A DNA stretch of 64,000 nucleotides from assembly GCA_025355005.1 (NCBI GenBank), contig JANXLV010000368.1:1-64000 (forward strand), given 5' to 3'. Each line of letters begins with the position of its first letter. Within the stretch, counting starts at the first letter, position 1. Below the pieces are notes generated by a model, which was not told the DNA's origin, ran no database searches, and saw nothing but the letters and a program-made list of their open reading frames with translations. A program made the translations under genes and the position numbers. Shown piece after piece: positions 46,708-55,599 of this stretch. The stretch is from Myxococcales bacterium. GTDB lineage: Bacteria; Myxococcota_A; Polyangia; Polyangiales; Polyangiaceae.

Positions 46708-47493
46708 ATGCGGTTCGTCCGAGTACTCACGTTCGTCCTCAGTGTTGCTGGCACCGCAGGTGCGGTCGTCCACTGCGGCCTCATCGCGGGTGAGCCCGCC
46801 GCGCCGAGCGCCGAGGGCGGGGCCGATGACGGTGCCACTCTCGCGGCGCTCATTGCTGATGCCGGGATCTGCGCGTCGCCAAGCGGCATCGCCGTATGTG
46901 GCGGACCGCATCACTGTTTTCCTGATGGGGGCGCTCTCTGCGAGGAGTGCTCTTTGGAGAGCAGCGAGATGTTCACTGACGCCTACTCGCTCGGGCTCTG
47001 CCTGACTCAGAAGATTTCGGGCCTCCCCGGTGAATGCTGGGATGACTGCGTCTACGTACAACTCATTGACCCCCGCGTGCTCGCCTCCGTACCGTTCGAG
47101 GTTGGGCCTCTATTCGCCGCCAACGGCGGCGGCGATCGGGTGCGCTATGCGGATTACAGCCCGTGGACTGGAGACGCGCTGCCACCCATTCCTTCGTGCG
47201 TCATCCAAGGGGGCGCGCAGGGCTGTGGCGGGAGTTGCCCCGCGTGTGCACCTGATCGCACCTGCACTGGCCGGTCACCGCTTCATCCAATAGGCCTCTG
47301 CGTGCCAACCATAGGGCATGGCTGTAGCTCCAAAGAGGCCTGCCCGAGCGGGCAAGCGTGCTTTGCGTGGAAGACAGATGCGGATGCCCAAGCCGACGTC
47401 GGCTTCGACTACGCGTTCTGCCTTCCCACGCAGGAATGCGAGTCCGCCGCGAAGATGCCGGGTGGGGGGTACTGCACCAACCCGCAGCCATAG
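46708..47493 (+). CDS. Secreted Cys-rich protein
   Basis: 261 residues from ATG 46708. Signal peptide with HCG near residue 24 (a weak lipobox VVHC). The mature region has about 20 Cys in paired spacing (CGGPHHC, CEECSLESS, CGGSCPACAPDRTC, CPSGQAC), typical of disulphide-bonded secreted proteins of myxobacteria. Follows the small lipoprotein by 13 bases. Confidence 0.72.
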   Translation: MRFVRVLTFVLSVAGTAGAVVHCGLIAGEPAAPSAEGGADDGATLAALIADAGICASPSGIAVCGGPHHCFPDGGALCEECSLESSEMFTDAYSLGLCLTQKISGLPGECWDDCVYVQLIDPRVLASVPFEVGPLFAANGGGDRVRYADYSPWTGDALPPIPSCVIQGGAQGCGGSCPACAPDRTCTGRSPLHPIGLCVPTIGHGCSSKEACPSGQACFAWKTDADAQADVGFDYAFCLPTQECESAAKMPGGGYCTNPQP

Positions 47494-47531
47494 ATAGGCA
47501 GCCCGCGGCGACGAGGGGTGTCGTCGTTTCG

Positions 47532-47730
47532 TTATGTGGCTGCGCACCCTCCGAGGGAAGCGCGTTCGCGCTCGTGCCGCTCGGACAGGTCGACAAGACG
47601 CACGAGCACGCGCTCATGGGTGTTGAGGCGCGTGTTGCTCTCGTCGAGGCGCATGTGGTCTAGCCGTGCCATTGGTCGATCGGATCTCGTCGCGGATCTC
47701 GATGAGGAACTTCGTCGTCAAATCGCTCAT
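47532..47730 (-). pseudogene. Small coiled-coil protein gene broken by a one-base frameshift
   Basis: Begins MSDLTTKFLIEIRDEIRSTNG at 47730 and then, after one extra base around 47668-47672, continues in another frame as RLDHMRLDESNTRLNTHERV...LSERHERE to a stop at 47532. The joined product (about 65 residues) is a typical short RDEIR/NTRL coiled-coil protein seen in many genomes. As it stands the first frame hits a stop soon after. Indel or sequencing error. Confidence 0.55.
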
Positions 47731-47816
47731 GGCAACCCTACCAGGGCAGCACCCGCTGCAGGATCCGCGCGCCATCGACGATCCTGCGCGATTTTCGTTG
47801 TTTTTGTGGCGCCAAG

Positions 47817-47854
47817 GGTGACCGTGGGTGACCGCGACCTGACCGTGGTCACCG
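47817..47854. repeat. Four helically phased TGACCG/TCACCG boxes upstream of the EtfD-like gene
   Basis: Boxes at 47819, 47829, 47840 and 47849 repeat every 10-11 bp, on the same face of the helix. The outer ones form the inverted pair GGTGACC/GGTCACC. Candidate operator for a regulator of the downstream electron-transfer gene. Confidence 0.5.
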
Positions 47855-47921
47855 TCTGGAAGCGCCATGGATGACCCTCGTTGACGCAGGGGGCCATAAC
47901 CCTATAGATGAAGTCGCACCC

Positions 47922-50270
47922 ATGCAGCCCCTTGCGATGATCTCGCTCATAGTCGGAGCGCACGCTCTCTTTTTGATCTCTGCCGTGCGTCGCTGGCAGA
48001 TGCTTCGCATGGGCGCGCCCGTGAATCGCTTCGACCGGATCGAGGAGCGGCTGGCGGCGGTCTTCAGGTACGCGCTTCGCCAGGAGAAGATGCAGTACTA
48101 CCAGCCGGCCGGCATCGCCCACCTGATGATCTTCATCGGGTTCTCGGTGCTCCTGCTCCGGACGTTGATGCTGTGGGGTCGCGGTATCGACCCGAGCTTC
48201 AACCTGTTCGTGCTGTCGCCGGGGACGTCCCTTGGTCGCGTGTACGAGTTCTCGAAGGACCTCGTCGCGATTGGTGTCGTGCTCGGCGCGCTCGTGTTCG
48301 TTTATTTCCGCGTCATCAAGCCGCAGAAACGCATGACCTTGCATTGGGAGGGTCTGCTCATCCTGGGGATCATCATCACGATGATGCTCGCGGACATGAC
48401 CTACGACGGCGCGTCGCTCGTGCTGCAGGAGAAGCAGGGCGAGCTGTGCGCGCCGGGGTCCATCCTCGCGACGGCGCAGCAGTGCGAGTCCATCCGCACG
48501 ATCGTCGCGCCGCTGCCCATCGGCACCGAGGTGCACGCGGAGTGGCATATCTGGCCGTCGCCCGCGGGCTCCGCGTTCGCGATGATGTTCCACAAGCTCG
48601 GGGCCGGCGCGCTCATCGCGTTCGCGAAGATCGGCTTCTGGACGCACTCGTCGCTCGTCCTCATCTTCCTCAACATCCTTCCGCACTCGAAGCACTTCCA
48701 CATCATCACGGGCATCCCGAACGTCTTCTTCCGCGACCTCGATCCACCGGGCCGCCTCCGTCCGCTCGCGCAGAGCTCGGAGAAGCTCGCCGAGCTGATG
48801 ATGGCGGCTGCGGAGAGCCCGGACCCGACCAGCCTGCCCATCGGCATCGCGCGCGCATCGCACATCTCGTGGAAGAGCATCCTCGACTTCTACACGTGCA
48901 CGGAGTGCGGTCGCTGTTCGGACAACTGCCCCGCGCACCGCACGGGCAAGATCCTCTCGCCCAAGCAATTCACGCTCGCCCTGCGCGACCACTTCTACGA
49001 GCACGAGAGCGAGCTCGTGGAGACGGAGATGTTCTGGGCGAAGGACAAGGAGAAGGGCGCCGGCGTCTCTCCGACCGCGAAGGAAGGCGAGGTGATCGTC
49101 GATCCGGAGATCGGCGCGATTGCGAAAGAAGGCGCGAAGCGACCGCAGACCTACGTCCCGATCGATCTGATCCCGAACATCATTCACCCCGACGTTCTCT
49201 GGGCATGCACCACGTGCCGCGCGTGTGAGGAGCAGTGCCCGGTTCTCATCTCCTACGTCGACAAGATCATCGACATGCGGCGCAACCTCGTCATGATCAA
49301 GAACGAGTTTCCGCAGCAGCTAGGCAAACCCTTCCAGGCGATCGAGACGAACGGCAACCCGTGGAATCTGTCGCGCATGGATCGCGGCGCGTGGAGCGAC
49401 GGGCTCGGCATCCCCACCATGGCGGAGAAGCCAACCGCAGAGGTCCTCTACTGGGTCGGCTGCGCCGCAAGCTACGACGACCGCGCAAAGAAGATCGCGC
49501 GCGCGACTGCCAAGTTGATGCAGAAGGCCGGTATCGACTTTGCCATCCTCGCGAAGGAAGAGAACTGCACGGGTGATCCCGCGCGTCGCGCCGGTCACGA
49601 ATACCTGTTCGCCATGATGGCGGAGGGCAACGCGGCCACGCTGAACGGCTACAAGGACCAGGGCGGCGCGAAGACCGTGGTCACTGCGTGTCCGCACTGC
49701 TTCAACACGCTGAAGAACGAGTATCCCGACTTCGGCGTCAAGCTCGAGGTCGTGCACCACACTGACTACTTGCTGGGCCTCCTCGCCGAAGAGAAGCTTG
49801 TCCCGAAGAAGGCCGTCACGGGCAAGGTCGTCTATCACGACAGCTGCTATCTCGGCCGTTACAACAACGTGTACGAGTCGCCGCGCGAGATCCTGCGCTC
49901 TATCCCTGGCGTCGAGCTCGTAGAGCCCGAGTACTGGACCAAGCAGCGCGGCCTCTGCTGCGGCGCCGGCGGCGGGCAGATGTTCATGGAGGAGCAGAAC
50001 ACGAACCGCGTGAACGTGAAGCGCACGCTGCAGCTCCTGGACACCGGCGCAAAGACCGTCGCCTCCGGCTGCCCGTTCTGCATGACGATGCTCACCGACG
50101 GCATCAAGAGCCAGAATCTCGAAGAGAAGATCAAACAGATGGACGTGGCGGAGCTGCTCGCAGAGAGCTGCCTCACGGACGACGTCACGAAGGCCCTACC
50201 AGAAGGCGACGCCCTCGTGCCGCCGCCCGTGGAAGCAGAGACCGCCAGCGTCAGCGCCAGCGCGGAGTGA
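47922..50270 (+). CDS. Membrane Fe-S oxidoreductase of the EtfD/HdrDE type
   Basis: 782 residues from ATG 47922 (an ATG at 47871 would add 17 residues; the later start gives a membrane helix at the N-terminus). N-terminal part has several membrane helices (NarI/cytochrome-b-like), followed by two 4Fe-4S clusters (CTECGRCSDNCP and CTTCRACEEQCP) and two CCG domains (VGCAASYDD...CTGDPARR; CCGAGGGQMFMEE). This is the layout of EtfD, which takes electrons from electron-transfer flavoprotein to the quinone pool in fatty-acid oxidation. etfAB is not in the window. A GTGA overlap joins the next gene. Confidence 0.85.
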   Translation: MQPLAMISLIVGAHALFLISAVRRWQMLRMGAPVNRFDRIEERLAAVFRYALRQEKMQYYQPAGIAHLMIFIGFSVLLLRTLMLWGRGIDPSFNLFVLSPGTSLGRVYEFSKDLVAIGVVLGALVFVYFRVIKPQKRMTLHWEGLLILGIIITMMLADMTYDGASLVLQEKQGELCAPGSILATAQQCESIRTIVAPLPIGTEVHAEWHIWPSPAGSAFAMMFHKLGAGALIAFAKIGFWTHSSLVLIFLNILPHSKHFHIITGIPNVFFRDLDPPGRLRPLAQSSEKLAELMMAAAESPDPTSLPIGIARASHISWKSILDFYTCTECGRCSDNCPAHRTGKILSPKQFTLALRDHFYEHESELVETEMFWAKDKEKGAGVSPTAKEGEVIVDPEIGAIAKEGAKRPQTYVPIDLIPNIIHPDVLWACTTCRACEEQCPVLISYVDKIIDMRRNLVMIKNEFPQQLGKPFQAIETNGNPWNLSRMDRGAWSDGLGIPTMAEKPTAEVLYWVGCAASYDDRAKKIARATAKLMQKAGIDFAILAKEENCTGDPARRAGHEYLFAMMAEGNAATLNGYKDQGGAKTVVTACPHCFNTLKNEYPDFGVKLEVVHHTDYLLGLLAEEKLVPKKAVTGKVVYHDSCYLGRYNNVYESPREILRSIPGVELVEPEYWTKQRGLCCGAGGGQMFMEEQNTNRVNVKRTLQLLDTGAKTVASGCPFCMTMLTDGIKSQNLEEKIKQMDVAELLAESCLTDDVTKALPEGDALVPPPVEAETASVSASAE

Positions 50271-50770
50271 GCGGTGGTAGGGTTGGCTTCTTGCTCCTGC
50301 GCGCGCGACCCCCGCTTGTCCTTGCCGCTGCGCTCCTCTTCTGGCCCAGCGTTGCGCGCGCCGACGAGGAGGCCGCGAGCCCCTACTTCACGATCGGCAT
50401 CCCGCTCGCGCTCGCCTCGACCTTCTCCGACACCCTGCAATGGGGCATCATCGGCACCACCAGTCCGTCTGCGCACTGGGCGTGGCACATGATCCCCGGC
50501 GCGGGGCCCGTGATCGGCTATCAGGCCTTCGGTCAGGACCACTGCGGCCCCGGCCACGACGAGCCGCAGTGCAACATCCCATCCGCGCTGATCCAAGGCA
50601 CCGAGCTGCTCTACTTCGGCTGCGAGGTCGCCGGTCTCGCGCTCATCGGAGCCGGCCTCTACAAGAGGACACAGCCCCGCTTCCCAGCAGCGGTCGCGGA
50701 GCCCCTCCTGATCCCGAGGCTCGCCCTCACGCGAGGCGGATTCTCGTTCGGCCTCACGCAAGCCTTCTGA
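50267..50770 (+). CDS. Exported or membrane protein coupled to the EtfD-like gene
   Basis: 167 residues, GTG start overlapping the EtfD stop as GTGA. Signal peptide (AARA-DEEAAS cleavage near 33), then a few hydrophobic segments (LGALASTFSDT, GCEVAGLALIGAGLY) suggesting two membrane passes. No family recognised. Coupling suggests a role near the electron-transfer protein, by inference. A degenerate hexamer repeat follows the stop. Confidence 0.65.
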   Translation: MSGGRVGFLLLRARPPLVLAAALLFWPSVARADEEAASPYFTIGIPLALASTFSDTLQWGIIGTTSPSAHWAWHMIPGAGPVIGYQAFGQDHCGPGHDEPQCNIPSALIQGTELLYFGCEVAGLALIGAGLYKRTQPRFPAAVAEPLLIPRLALTRGGFSFGLTQAF

Positions 50771-50844
50771 CCGAAGTCGAACTCGGGGTCGAAGTCGACG
50801 TCGGGGTTGCGCTCCATGTCATCTTGATGTCAGGATTAGCCCTG

Positions 50845-51495
50845 ATGAAGCAGCGCGCTCGCCTTTTTGCCATCGCCGAGCTGATGCGCGGTCGCCGCAC
50901 TGGCGTCACCGCGGAGATCCTCGCGGAGCGCTTCGACGTCACGCTCCGCACGATCTACCGGGACCTCGACGCCCTTCGCGACGCTGGCTTGCCCGTTCGC
51001 GCCGAGCGCGGTCGCGGTGGCGGGTACTCGCTCGACAAGAGCTACACGCTGCCTCCCGTGAACTTCACCGCACGCGAGGCCGCCGTGCTCCTCACCGTCG
51101 CTCGCTACGCGAAGGAGATGCGGCTCGTTCCGTTCCTGGAGACGCTCTCGTCTGCGATGGACAAGGTACAGGGCGCGCTCAGCACGTCCGCGCAGCGTGA
51201 GCTCATCGCGCACATGAAGGAGCTCTCGTTCGTGGGCGTGCCCGCGCTCGCTGCAGCTCCGCACGTGCGGCGCGCGGTGGAGCAGGCGTGGTTCGAGCGC
51301 GCGACGCTTCACATCCGTTACCGCGGCGCGGGCACCAGCGGTGAGCTCACCGAGCGCGATGTCCGCGTCCGCAACGTCACGTTCGAGCGTGGCACCACGC
51401 TGCTCAACTGCGACGACCTGGGCAAGGGCGAGGCTCGCCAGTTTCGCATGGACCGCATCGAGCACGCGGTGGTGCTCGCCTCAACGCCTGCGTGA
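50845..51495 (+). CDS. WYL-domain transcriptional regulator
   Basis: 216 residues. Start 50845 (MKQRARLFAIAELM) has AGGA nine bases upstream; an ATG at 50827 is possible. Winged HTH (LAERFDVTLRTIYRDLDALRDAG) then a WYL-type ligand-binding domain (RATLHIRYRG ... RQFRMDRIEHAVVL). Such regulators often respond to nucleic-acid signals or stress. Overlaps the convergent phosphodiesterase by 15 bases at the 3' ends. Shorter than usual (about 230) but complete. Confidence 0.85.
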   Translation: MKQRARLFAIAELMRGRRTGVTAEILAERFDVTLRTIYRDLDALRDAGLPVRAERGRGGGYSLDKSYTLPPVNFTAREAAVLLTVARYAKEMRLVPFLETLSSAMDKVQGALSTSAQRELIAHMKELSFVGVPALAAAPHVRRAVEQAWFERATLHIRYRGAGTSGELTERDVRVRNVTFERGTTLLNCDDLGKGEARQFRMDRIEHAVVLASTPA

Positions 51496-53091
51496 TTCGC
51501 GGGCTGCCATCACGATCGCGAACAGCGCGAGCGCTCCGAAGCCCACCTGCGCGATCGCGCCGAAGAACGGGAAATACCGGGCCGCGGGAGACGGCAATGG
51601 AAAGCCGAGCGGCCATCCGTAGACGAAGATGTGACCCAGGTTGCACAGCAGCAGCAACGCCGAGAACGTGACCGCGTCGTTCGCGAGCCCGGCCCACGCG
51701 CGCTCCTGCACCACGCGCGCGACCCACGCGAACGCGCCGGCAAGCAGCACCACGCCGAACGCGCGCGGCAGGTAGCGCACCTTCAGGTTGATCACCGTGT
51801 AGTCGAAGTCGCCGAGCACGAGGTGATGGGAGAGCCAGGTCGCGGCGACGAGCATGGTGAGCCACATGAGCGTAAAAAGCGCTGCGCGTCGCATCGCCAC
51901 ACCGGCCGCGCGCGTCGTCTGCCTGAGCCGCAAGAGAAGAAGGATCACACCCAGCACGAGCATCGCCGCGGTGCGTGTGCTCTGCGCGGCCTCCTCGCGC
52001 GCGTACAATCGCGGCCACGTGCCCGGCGCATCTCCGAGCCACCCAGTGAGCGCAGCCGCGTTCTCCGTGCGGAAGCGCGCGACGGCTGCATGGCGATCCG
52101 CAAGGTAGGCCGCATCGCTCTTGTCGCCCTTGGTCCACGCGAAGATCTGGTCGAGCACGTCGTCGCCCGCGCGCATGTTGCGCGGAAAACGCAGGCCGAG
52201 GAGCAGGGCGAGCGACGGCGCTGTCGCCCTTGCATCGAACGCGAGCCTGTCTTCGCGCTTCGCGATCCGTGCACCCGCGACGCACGTGAGCACGCGGGCG
52301 ATCTCCGGCTGCGCGCCGCCGTGGCCTCCAGCGTCGCGGTGCCCGTGGTCCGCAGTCAGCACCACGAGATCGCGCGTGAGGTCCAGTCGATCGAGCAGCC
52401 GCCCGATCTCGACGTCCGCGCGCGCCACCGTCGCCTTGTACTCCGGGGACGCCGCGCCGGTTTGATGTCCGGCCTCATCCACGTAGAGCGGATGGAACAG
52501 GTTCACGTCGTAGAGGCCGTCAGGCGTCGCGAAGACGTCGTCCTCATGCGATCTCGCGAGCGTGAAGCGATCGAAGCCCTCCGGAAAGAGCTCGTGGAAC
52601 CACGGCAGATGACTGCTCCCCGATACGCGCAGGCCCGACTCTCGCGCGACCTGCCAGATGGACTCCGCGCGGAGCGGCGCAGCGCTGTCGTTGTTGCGTG
52701 AGCCCGTTCGGTCGACCTCGAGGCCCGTCGAGAGCAGCGCATAGATCGGGCGCGACACCGTGTAGCCACCCTGATCCGTCACGCGGCACTGCCCATGCTC
52801 GAGCAGTCGCTTCGTCGACATCATGGTCTCCGCGGAGTCCATGCGGAGTCCGTCCACGACGATCACGACGGTGTGCCTCGGTCGCGGCGTGACCATCGGC
52901 GCGCTCACGTGGTCCTCCACTGCGACCAGGAAGTAGCCGGCGTGGTTCGGGAGGCGCGAGATGTAGCGATCACCGAGGAGCAGGCCTGTCAGCATGCACG
53001 CCAGCACGAAGACGCACGCCGCCGTGTGAGGCCGGGCCGTCCGCGTCGAACCCGCCGAACGACTGCGTGAGGGCATCGGCGCTTCACTCAT
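51481..53091 (-). CDS. Membrane alkaline-phosphatase-superfamily enzyme (phosphodiesterase-like)
   Basis: 536 residues. One membrane helix near 27-45, then the catalytic domain: VIVVDGLRMDSAETM (Asp and nucleophile region), VLTADHGHRDAGGHGG (metal ligands Asp/His) as in type I phosphodiesterase/GPI-anchor ethanolaminephosphotransferase relatives, and about five C-terminal membrane helices. It probably cleaves or transfers phospho-groups at the periplasmic face. Divergent from yacG (26-base gap). Confidence 0.8.
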   Translation of the reverse strand: MSEAPMPSRSRSAGSTRTARPHTAACVFVLACMLTGLLLGDRYISRLPNHAGYFLVAVEDHVSAPMVTPRPRHTVVIVVDGLRMDSAETMMSTKRLLEHGQCRVTDQGGYTVSRPIYALLSTGLEVDRTGSRNNDSAAPLRAESIWQVARESGLRVSGSSHLPWFHELFPEGFDRFTLARSHEDDVFATPDGLYDVNLFHPLYVDEAGHQTGAASPEYKATVARADVEIGRLLDRLDLTRDLVVLTADHGHRDAGGHGGAQPEIARVLTCVAGARIAKREDRLAFDARATAPSLALLLGLRFPRNMRAGDDVLDQIFAWTKGDKSDAAYLADRHAAVARFRTENAAALTGWLGDAPGTWPRLYAREEAAQSTRTAAMLVLGVILLLLRLRQTTRAAGVAMRRAALFTLMWLTMLVAATWLSHHLVLGDFDYTVINLKVRYLPRAFGVVLLAGAFAWVARVVQERAWAGLANDAVTFSALLLLCNLGHIFVYGWPLGFPLPSPAARYFPFFGAIAQVGFGALALFAIVMAARESRRR

Positions 53092-53117
53092 CCGAGCGTG
53101 ATGCTATCATCGACACC

Positions 53118-53345
53118 ATGACTTCGGCTCAGTGCCCGACGTGCAGGAAGGCGTCGGCGACTCGAAAGACGAACGCGGCGTTCCCGTTCTGCAGCGCGCG
53201 GTGCAAGACGGTCGACCTGGGCAAGTGGCTGAACGAGGAATATCGCGTGCCCGCCGGCGCCACCGGCGAGAGCGGCGAAGGCGATGAGTCCGGAACGAGC
53301 GACGGCAACGTACCTACAGGATCCAGCGACCGGGAGCTCTCTTGA
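53118..53345 (+). CDS. yacG: DNA gyrase inhibitor YacG
   Basis: 75 residues starting MTSAQCPTCRK at 53118. Zinc-binding Cys6, Cys9, Cys25 and Cys29 (CPTC...FCSARC) and the helix DLGKWLNEEYRVP are the family signature; known to bind GyrB and inhibit gyrase. Usually near coaE; here it is the first gene of a four-gene operon and overlaps the outer-membrane protein gene as TTGA. Confidence 0.92.
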   Translation: MTSAQCPTCRKASATRKTNAAFPFCSARCKTVDLGKWLNEEYRVPAGATGESGEGDESGTSDGNVPTGSSDRELS

Positions 53346-54286
53346 ACAAGACTGCACTATACACGTTCTTTCTTTCCGCGTCGGTGCTCTGGTCTTCGAG
53401 CGCGTCTGCTCATGGCATGCAGCCGATGCAGCCCATGCAGCCGATGCCTGGTACGCAGCCGACGCAGCCAACGCAGCCCGCGCAACAGCCGATGCAACCG
53501 ATGCAGCCCATGCAACAGCCTGGACAGCCCGTGCCCGGCAACCAGCCCATGCCGGGAACCAGTGGCCCTCCTGCAGGCAACGGGCTCGCTCCGCCGCCGC
53601 CGATGGATCCGAACGCGACCACCACGCCCGATGGAGCGGCCGGCACCAAGGCGCAGCTCGAGGCCGCGGACAAGGCCGACGACGGCCGGAACTTCGAGCT
53701 CGTGTACGTGAACGCGGATGTCGGCGCTTCGTACGTCAACATGACGTCGTTCGCGTCGAACGCGGACACCACCTCGTTCGGCCTCAAGCAGACACAGTCC
53801 GCCGGGCCCGGCTTCGGTCTGGGCGCCGGCATTCGCCTCGTGGTGCTCGCATTTGGCGTGCGCGCGCGTCTGAACCAGCTCTCGTCGTTCGGTCTGTGGC
53901 AGCTCAACGCAGAGGCCGGCTTCAAGTTCCCCGTGAAGCTCTTCGACATCTCGATCATGGCGCACGGCGGCTACGATTTTCTTGGCTCGCTCGACCATGC
54001 CGCGCTGAGCTCGGACAATCAGGCTGCCAGCGGAGACATCACCGTTCGCGGATGGAACGCGGGGCTGGATGCCGGGCTGGACTACTACCTGGTGCCCATG
54101 TTCTCGATCGGCGCGGGCGTGAGCGGCGATTTTCTCTCGCTCAATCGTCCCAAGCTCGACATCACCAAGGTGCCAGCGGCGCAGCAGGACGCCGTGAAGG
54201 CGAGCCCGCTGTATCAGCAGTCCGGTGACAGCTACGGCTTCGGGTTCATGGGTGGAGTGCGACTCGGCCTGCACTTCGGGTTCTAA
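53342..54286 (+). CDS. Outer-membrane beta-barrel protein with QPM repeats
   Basis: 314 residues, TTG start at 53342 overlapping the yacG stop. Signal peptide ending ASA near 24, then a His-Gly-Met and Gln-Pro-Met repeat region (about 26-85, low complexity), and a C-terminal domain of alternating strands ending GLHFGF, typical of small barrels (OmpA-like/opacity class). A TGYANNNTRCA motif lies at codons 4-8 (53353). Confidence 0.78.
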   Translation: MNKTALYTFFLSASVLWSSSASAHGMQPMQPMQPMPGTQPTQPTQPAQQPMQPMQPMQQPGQPVPGNQPMPGTSGPPAGNGLAPPPPMDPNATTTPDGAAGTKAQLEAADKADDGRNFELVYVNADVGASYVNMTSFASNADTTSFGLKQTQSAGPGFGLGAGIRLVVLAFGVRARLNQLSSFGLWQLNAEAGFKFPVKLFDISIMAHGGYDFLGSLDHAALSSDNQAASGDITVRGWNAGLDAGLDYYLVPMFSIGAGVSGDFLSLNRPKLDITKVPAAQQDAVKASPLYQQSGDSYGFGFMGGVRLGLHFGF

Positions 54287-55584
54287 TGAAGCCCTCGTCC
54301 GCAAGGGCGATGCTCGATCGTGTCGCGACCGGGCTCTCTCGCATCCGGACGAAGTCGAGCCTGCTCGACGACGTGGCGTGGCCGCGCGACGTGGAGGCGC
54401 GCTTCTTTGCGGAGAAGGCGGAGCAGCTCCCACACGTGACGTACCACACGGACCGTGCCCCGCTCGAGGAAGAGCTCCGCCTCCTGCACGCGCTCGCGCG
54501 GACCGTGAAGGGCGAGGGGCCCATTCCGCGCTGGCTCGCGAACGTGATCGGCTCCGCGATGGACAAGACGCGCCTGTTGCTCGCCGTCGGCACGAAGGAC
54601 TTCGGTCGCGTCTCGAAGGACGTGTACGGCGGCGCGCGCTCGAAGTTCTTCGGCCTTGGCCGCTCGAATCTGGATCTTGCGCACCACCTCCTCGCGCGTC
54701 TGGAGGTGCACGGCTGGGATGACACCGTAGCCACCAGCGACCGCGCGATGGACGCGCGCGGGCTGCAAAAATTTCTTCAGGGGCGCATCGACAAGCACAA
54801 GGTGCCCATCAAGGTGATCCTCGATCCCGCGTGCACCTCGAAGGCCATCGCAGGTGGTCGACGCGTGCGCGTGCGGCCCGGCGCCTCGTTCACCGCGTGG
54901 GAGGCAGAGGGGCTCTACCGGCACGAGGTGGAGACCCACGCATACTCCGCGCTCAACGGCGGACGCGGTCCGTACGGCGCGCTGCTCAAGGCGGGAGGTC
55001 CGCGCTCCACGCCCACGCAGGAGGGGCTCGCGGTCTTCGCGGAGCATTACCATCACGCGCTCGCGGTGCCGCGCCTGCGTCGCCTGGCGTTGCGCGTGAA
55101 GCTCGTGGCGATGGCGGAGGACGGCGCGGACTTCCTGGACGTGTACCGCGTGCTGGTGCGCGAAGAAGGTGTCCCGCCCGAGGACGCATACCTGGATACT
55201 GCACGCATCTTCCGCGGCGGCTCACCCGCGGGCGGCGCGCCGTTCACGAAGGACGCCTGCTATCTGGCGGGGCTGCTGCATGTGATCGCCTTCCTGGAGG
55301 CGTTCGTACGCGAAGGGCACCGCGACGAGTGCGAGATGCTGGTGTGCGGCCGCTTTGCGCTCGAGGACCTTTCTGCGCTGATCGAGCTTCGCGCCCTGGG
55401 CGTGCTGCCGCGCCCGCGCTATCGGCCGCGCTGGCTGCGCGAGTGGACCACGCTGCTTCCCTACTTCGCGTTCACCTCATTCGTGTCGTCGCTGGGCCTC
55501 GATCGCGTGTCTGCGCGCTATGCGGGAATCCAGCGGCTCGCCGCCACCCCCCGGTTTCTTGGGGTCGCGGGCCTTCCGCGCTAA
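54286..55584 (+). CDS. DUF1704/QEGLA-motif metallopeptidase, MATCAP-like
   Basis: 432 residues. HEVETH (213-218, zinc-binding HExxxH) and the downstream TPTQEGLAVFAEH (Glu246 in QEGLA) are the signature of the family known as flavohemoglobin expression-modulating QEGLA-motif proteins, which includes the eukaryotic tubulin-detyrosinating carboxypeptidases. The ATG overlaps the barrel-protein stop by one base (TAATG). A peptide-trimming role is likely; the bacterial substrate is unknown. Confidence 0.88.
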   Translation: MKPSSARAMLDRVATGLSRIRTKSSLLDDVAWPRDVEARFFAEKAEQLPHVTYHTDRAPLEEELRLLHALARTVKGEGPIPRWLANVIGSAMDKTRLLLAVGTKDFGRVSKDVYGGARSKFFGLGRSNLDLAHHLLARLEVHGWDDTVATSDRAMDARGLQKFLQGRIDKHKVPIKVILDPACTSKAIAGGRRVRVRPGASFTAWEAEGLYRHEVETHAYSALNGGRGPYGALLKAGGPRSTPTQEGLAVFAEHYHHALAVPRLRRLALRVKLVAMAEDGADFLDVYRVLVREEGVPPEDAYLDTARIFRGGSPAGGAPFTKDACYLAGLLHVIAFLEAFVREGHRDECEMLVCGRFALEDLSALIELRALGVLPRPRYRPRWLREWTTLLPYFAFTSFVSSLGLDRVSARYAGIQRLAATPRFLGVAGLPR

Positions 55585-55599
55585 CCTCCGTCCCTGCAC

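Noticed and set aside
47727..49187. 486-codon minus-strand frame
   Set aside because: Antisense of the EtfD-like gene; composition is the mirror of its codon usage.
53406..53600. Tandem repeat as a separate element
   Set aside because: The CAGCCGATG repetition encodes the Gln-Pro-Met region of the outer-membrane protein and stays in frame.
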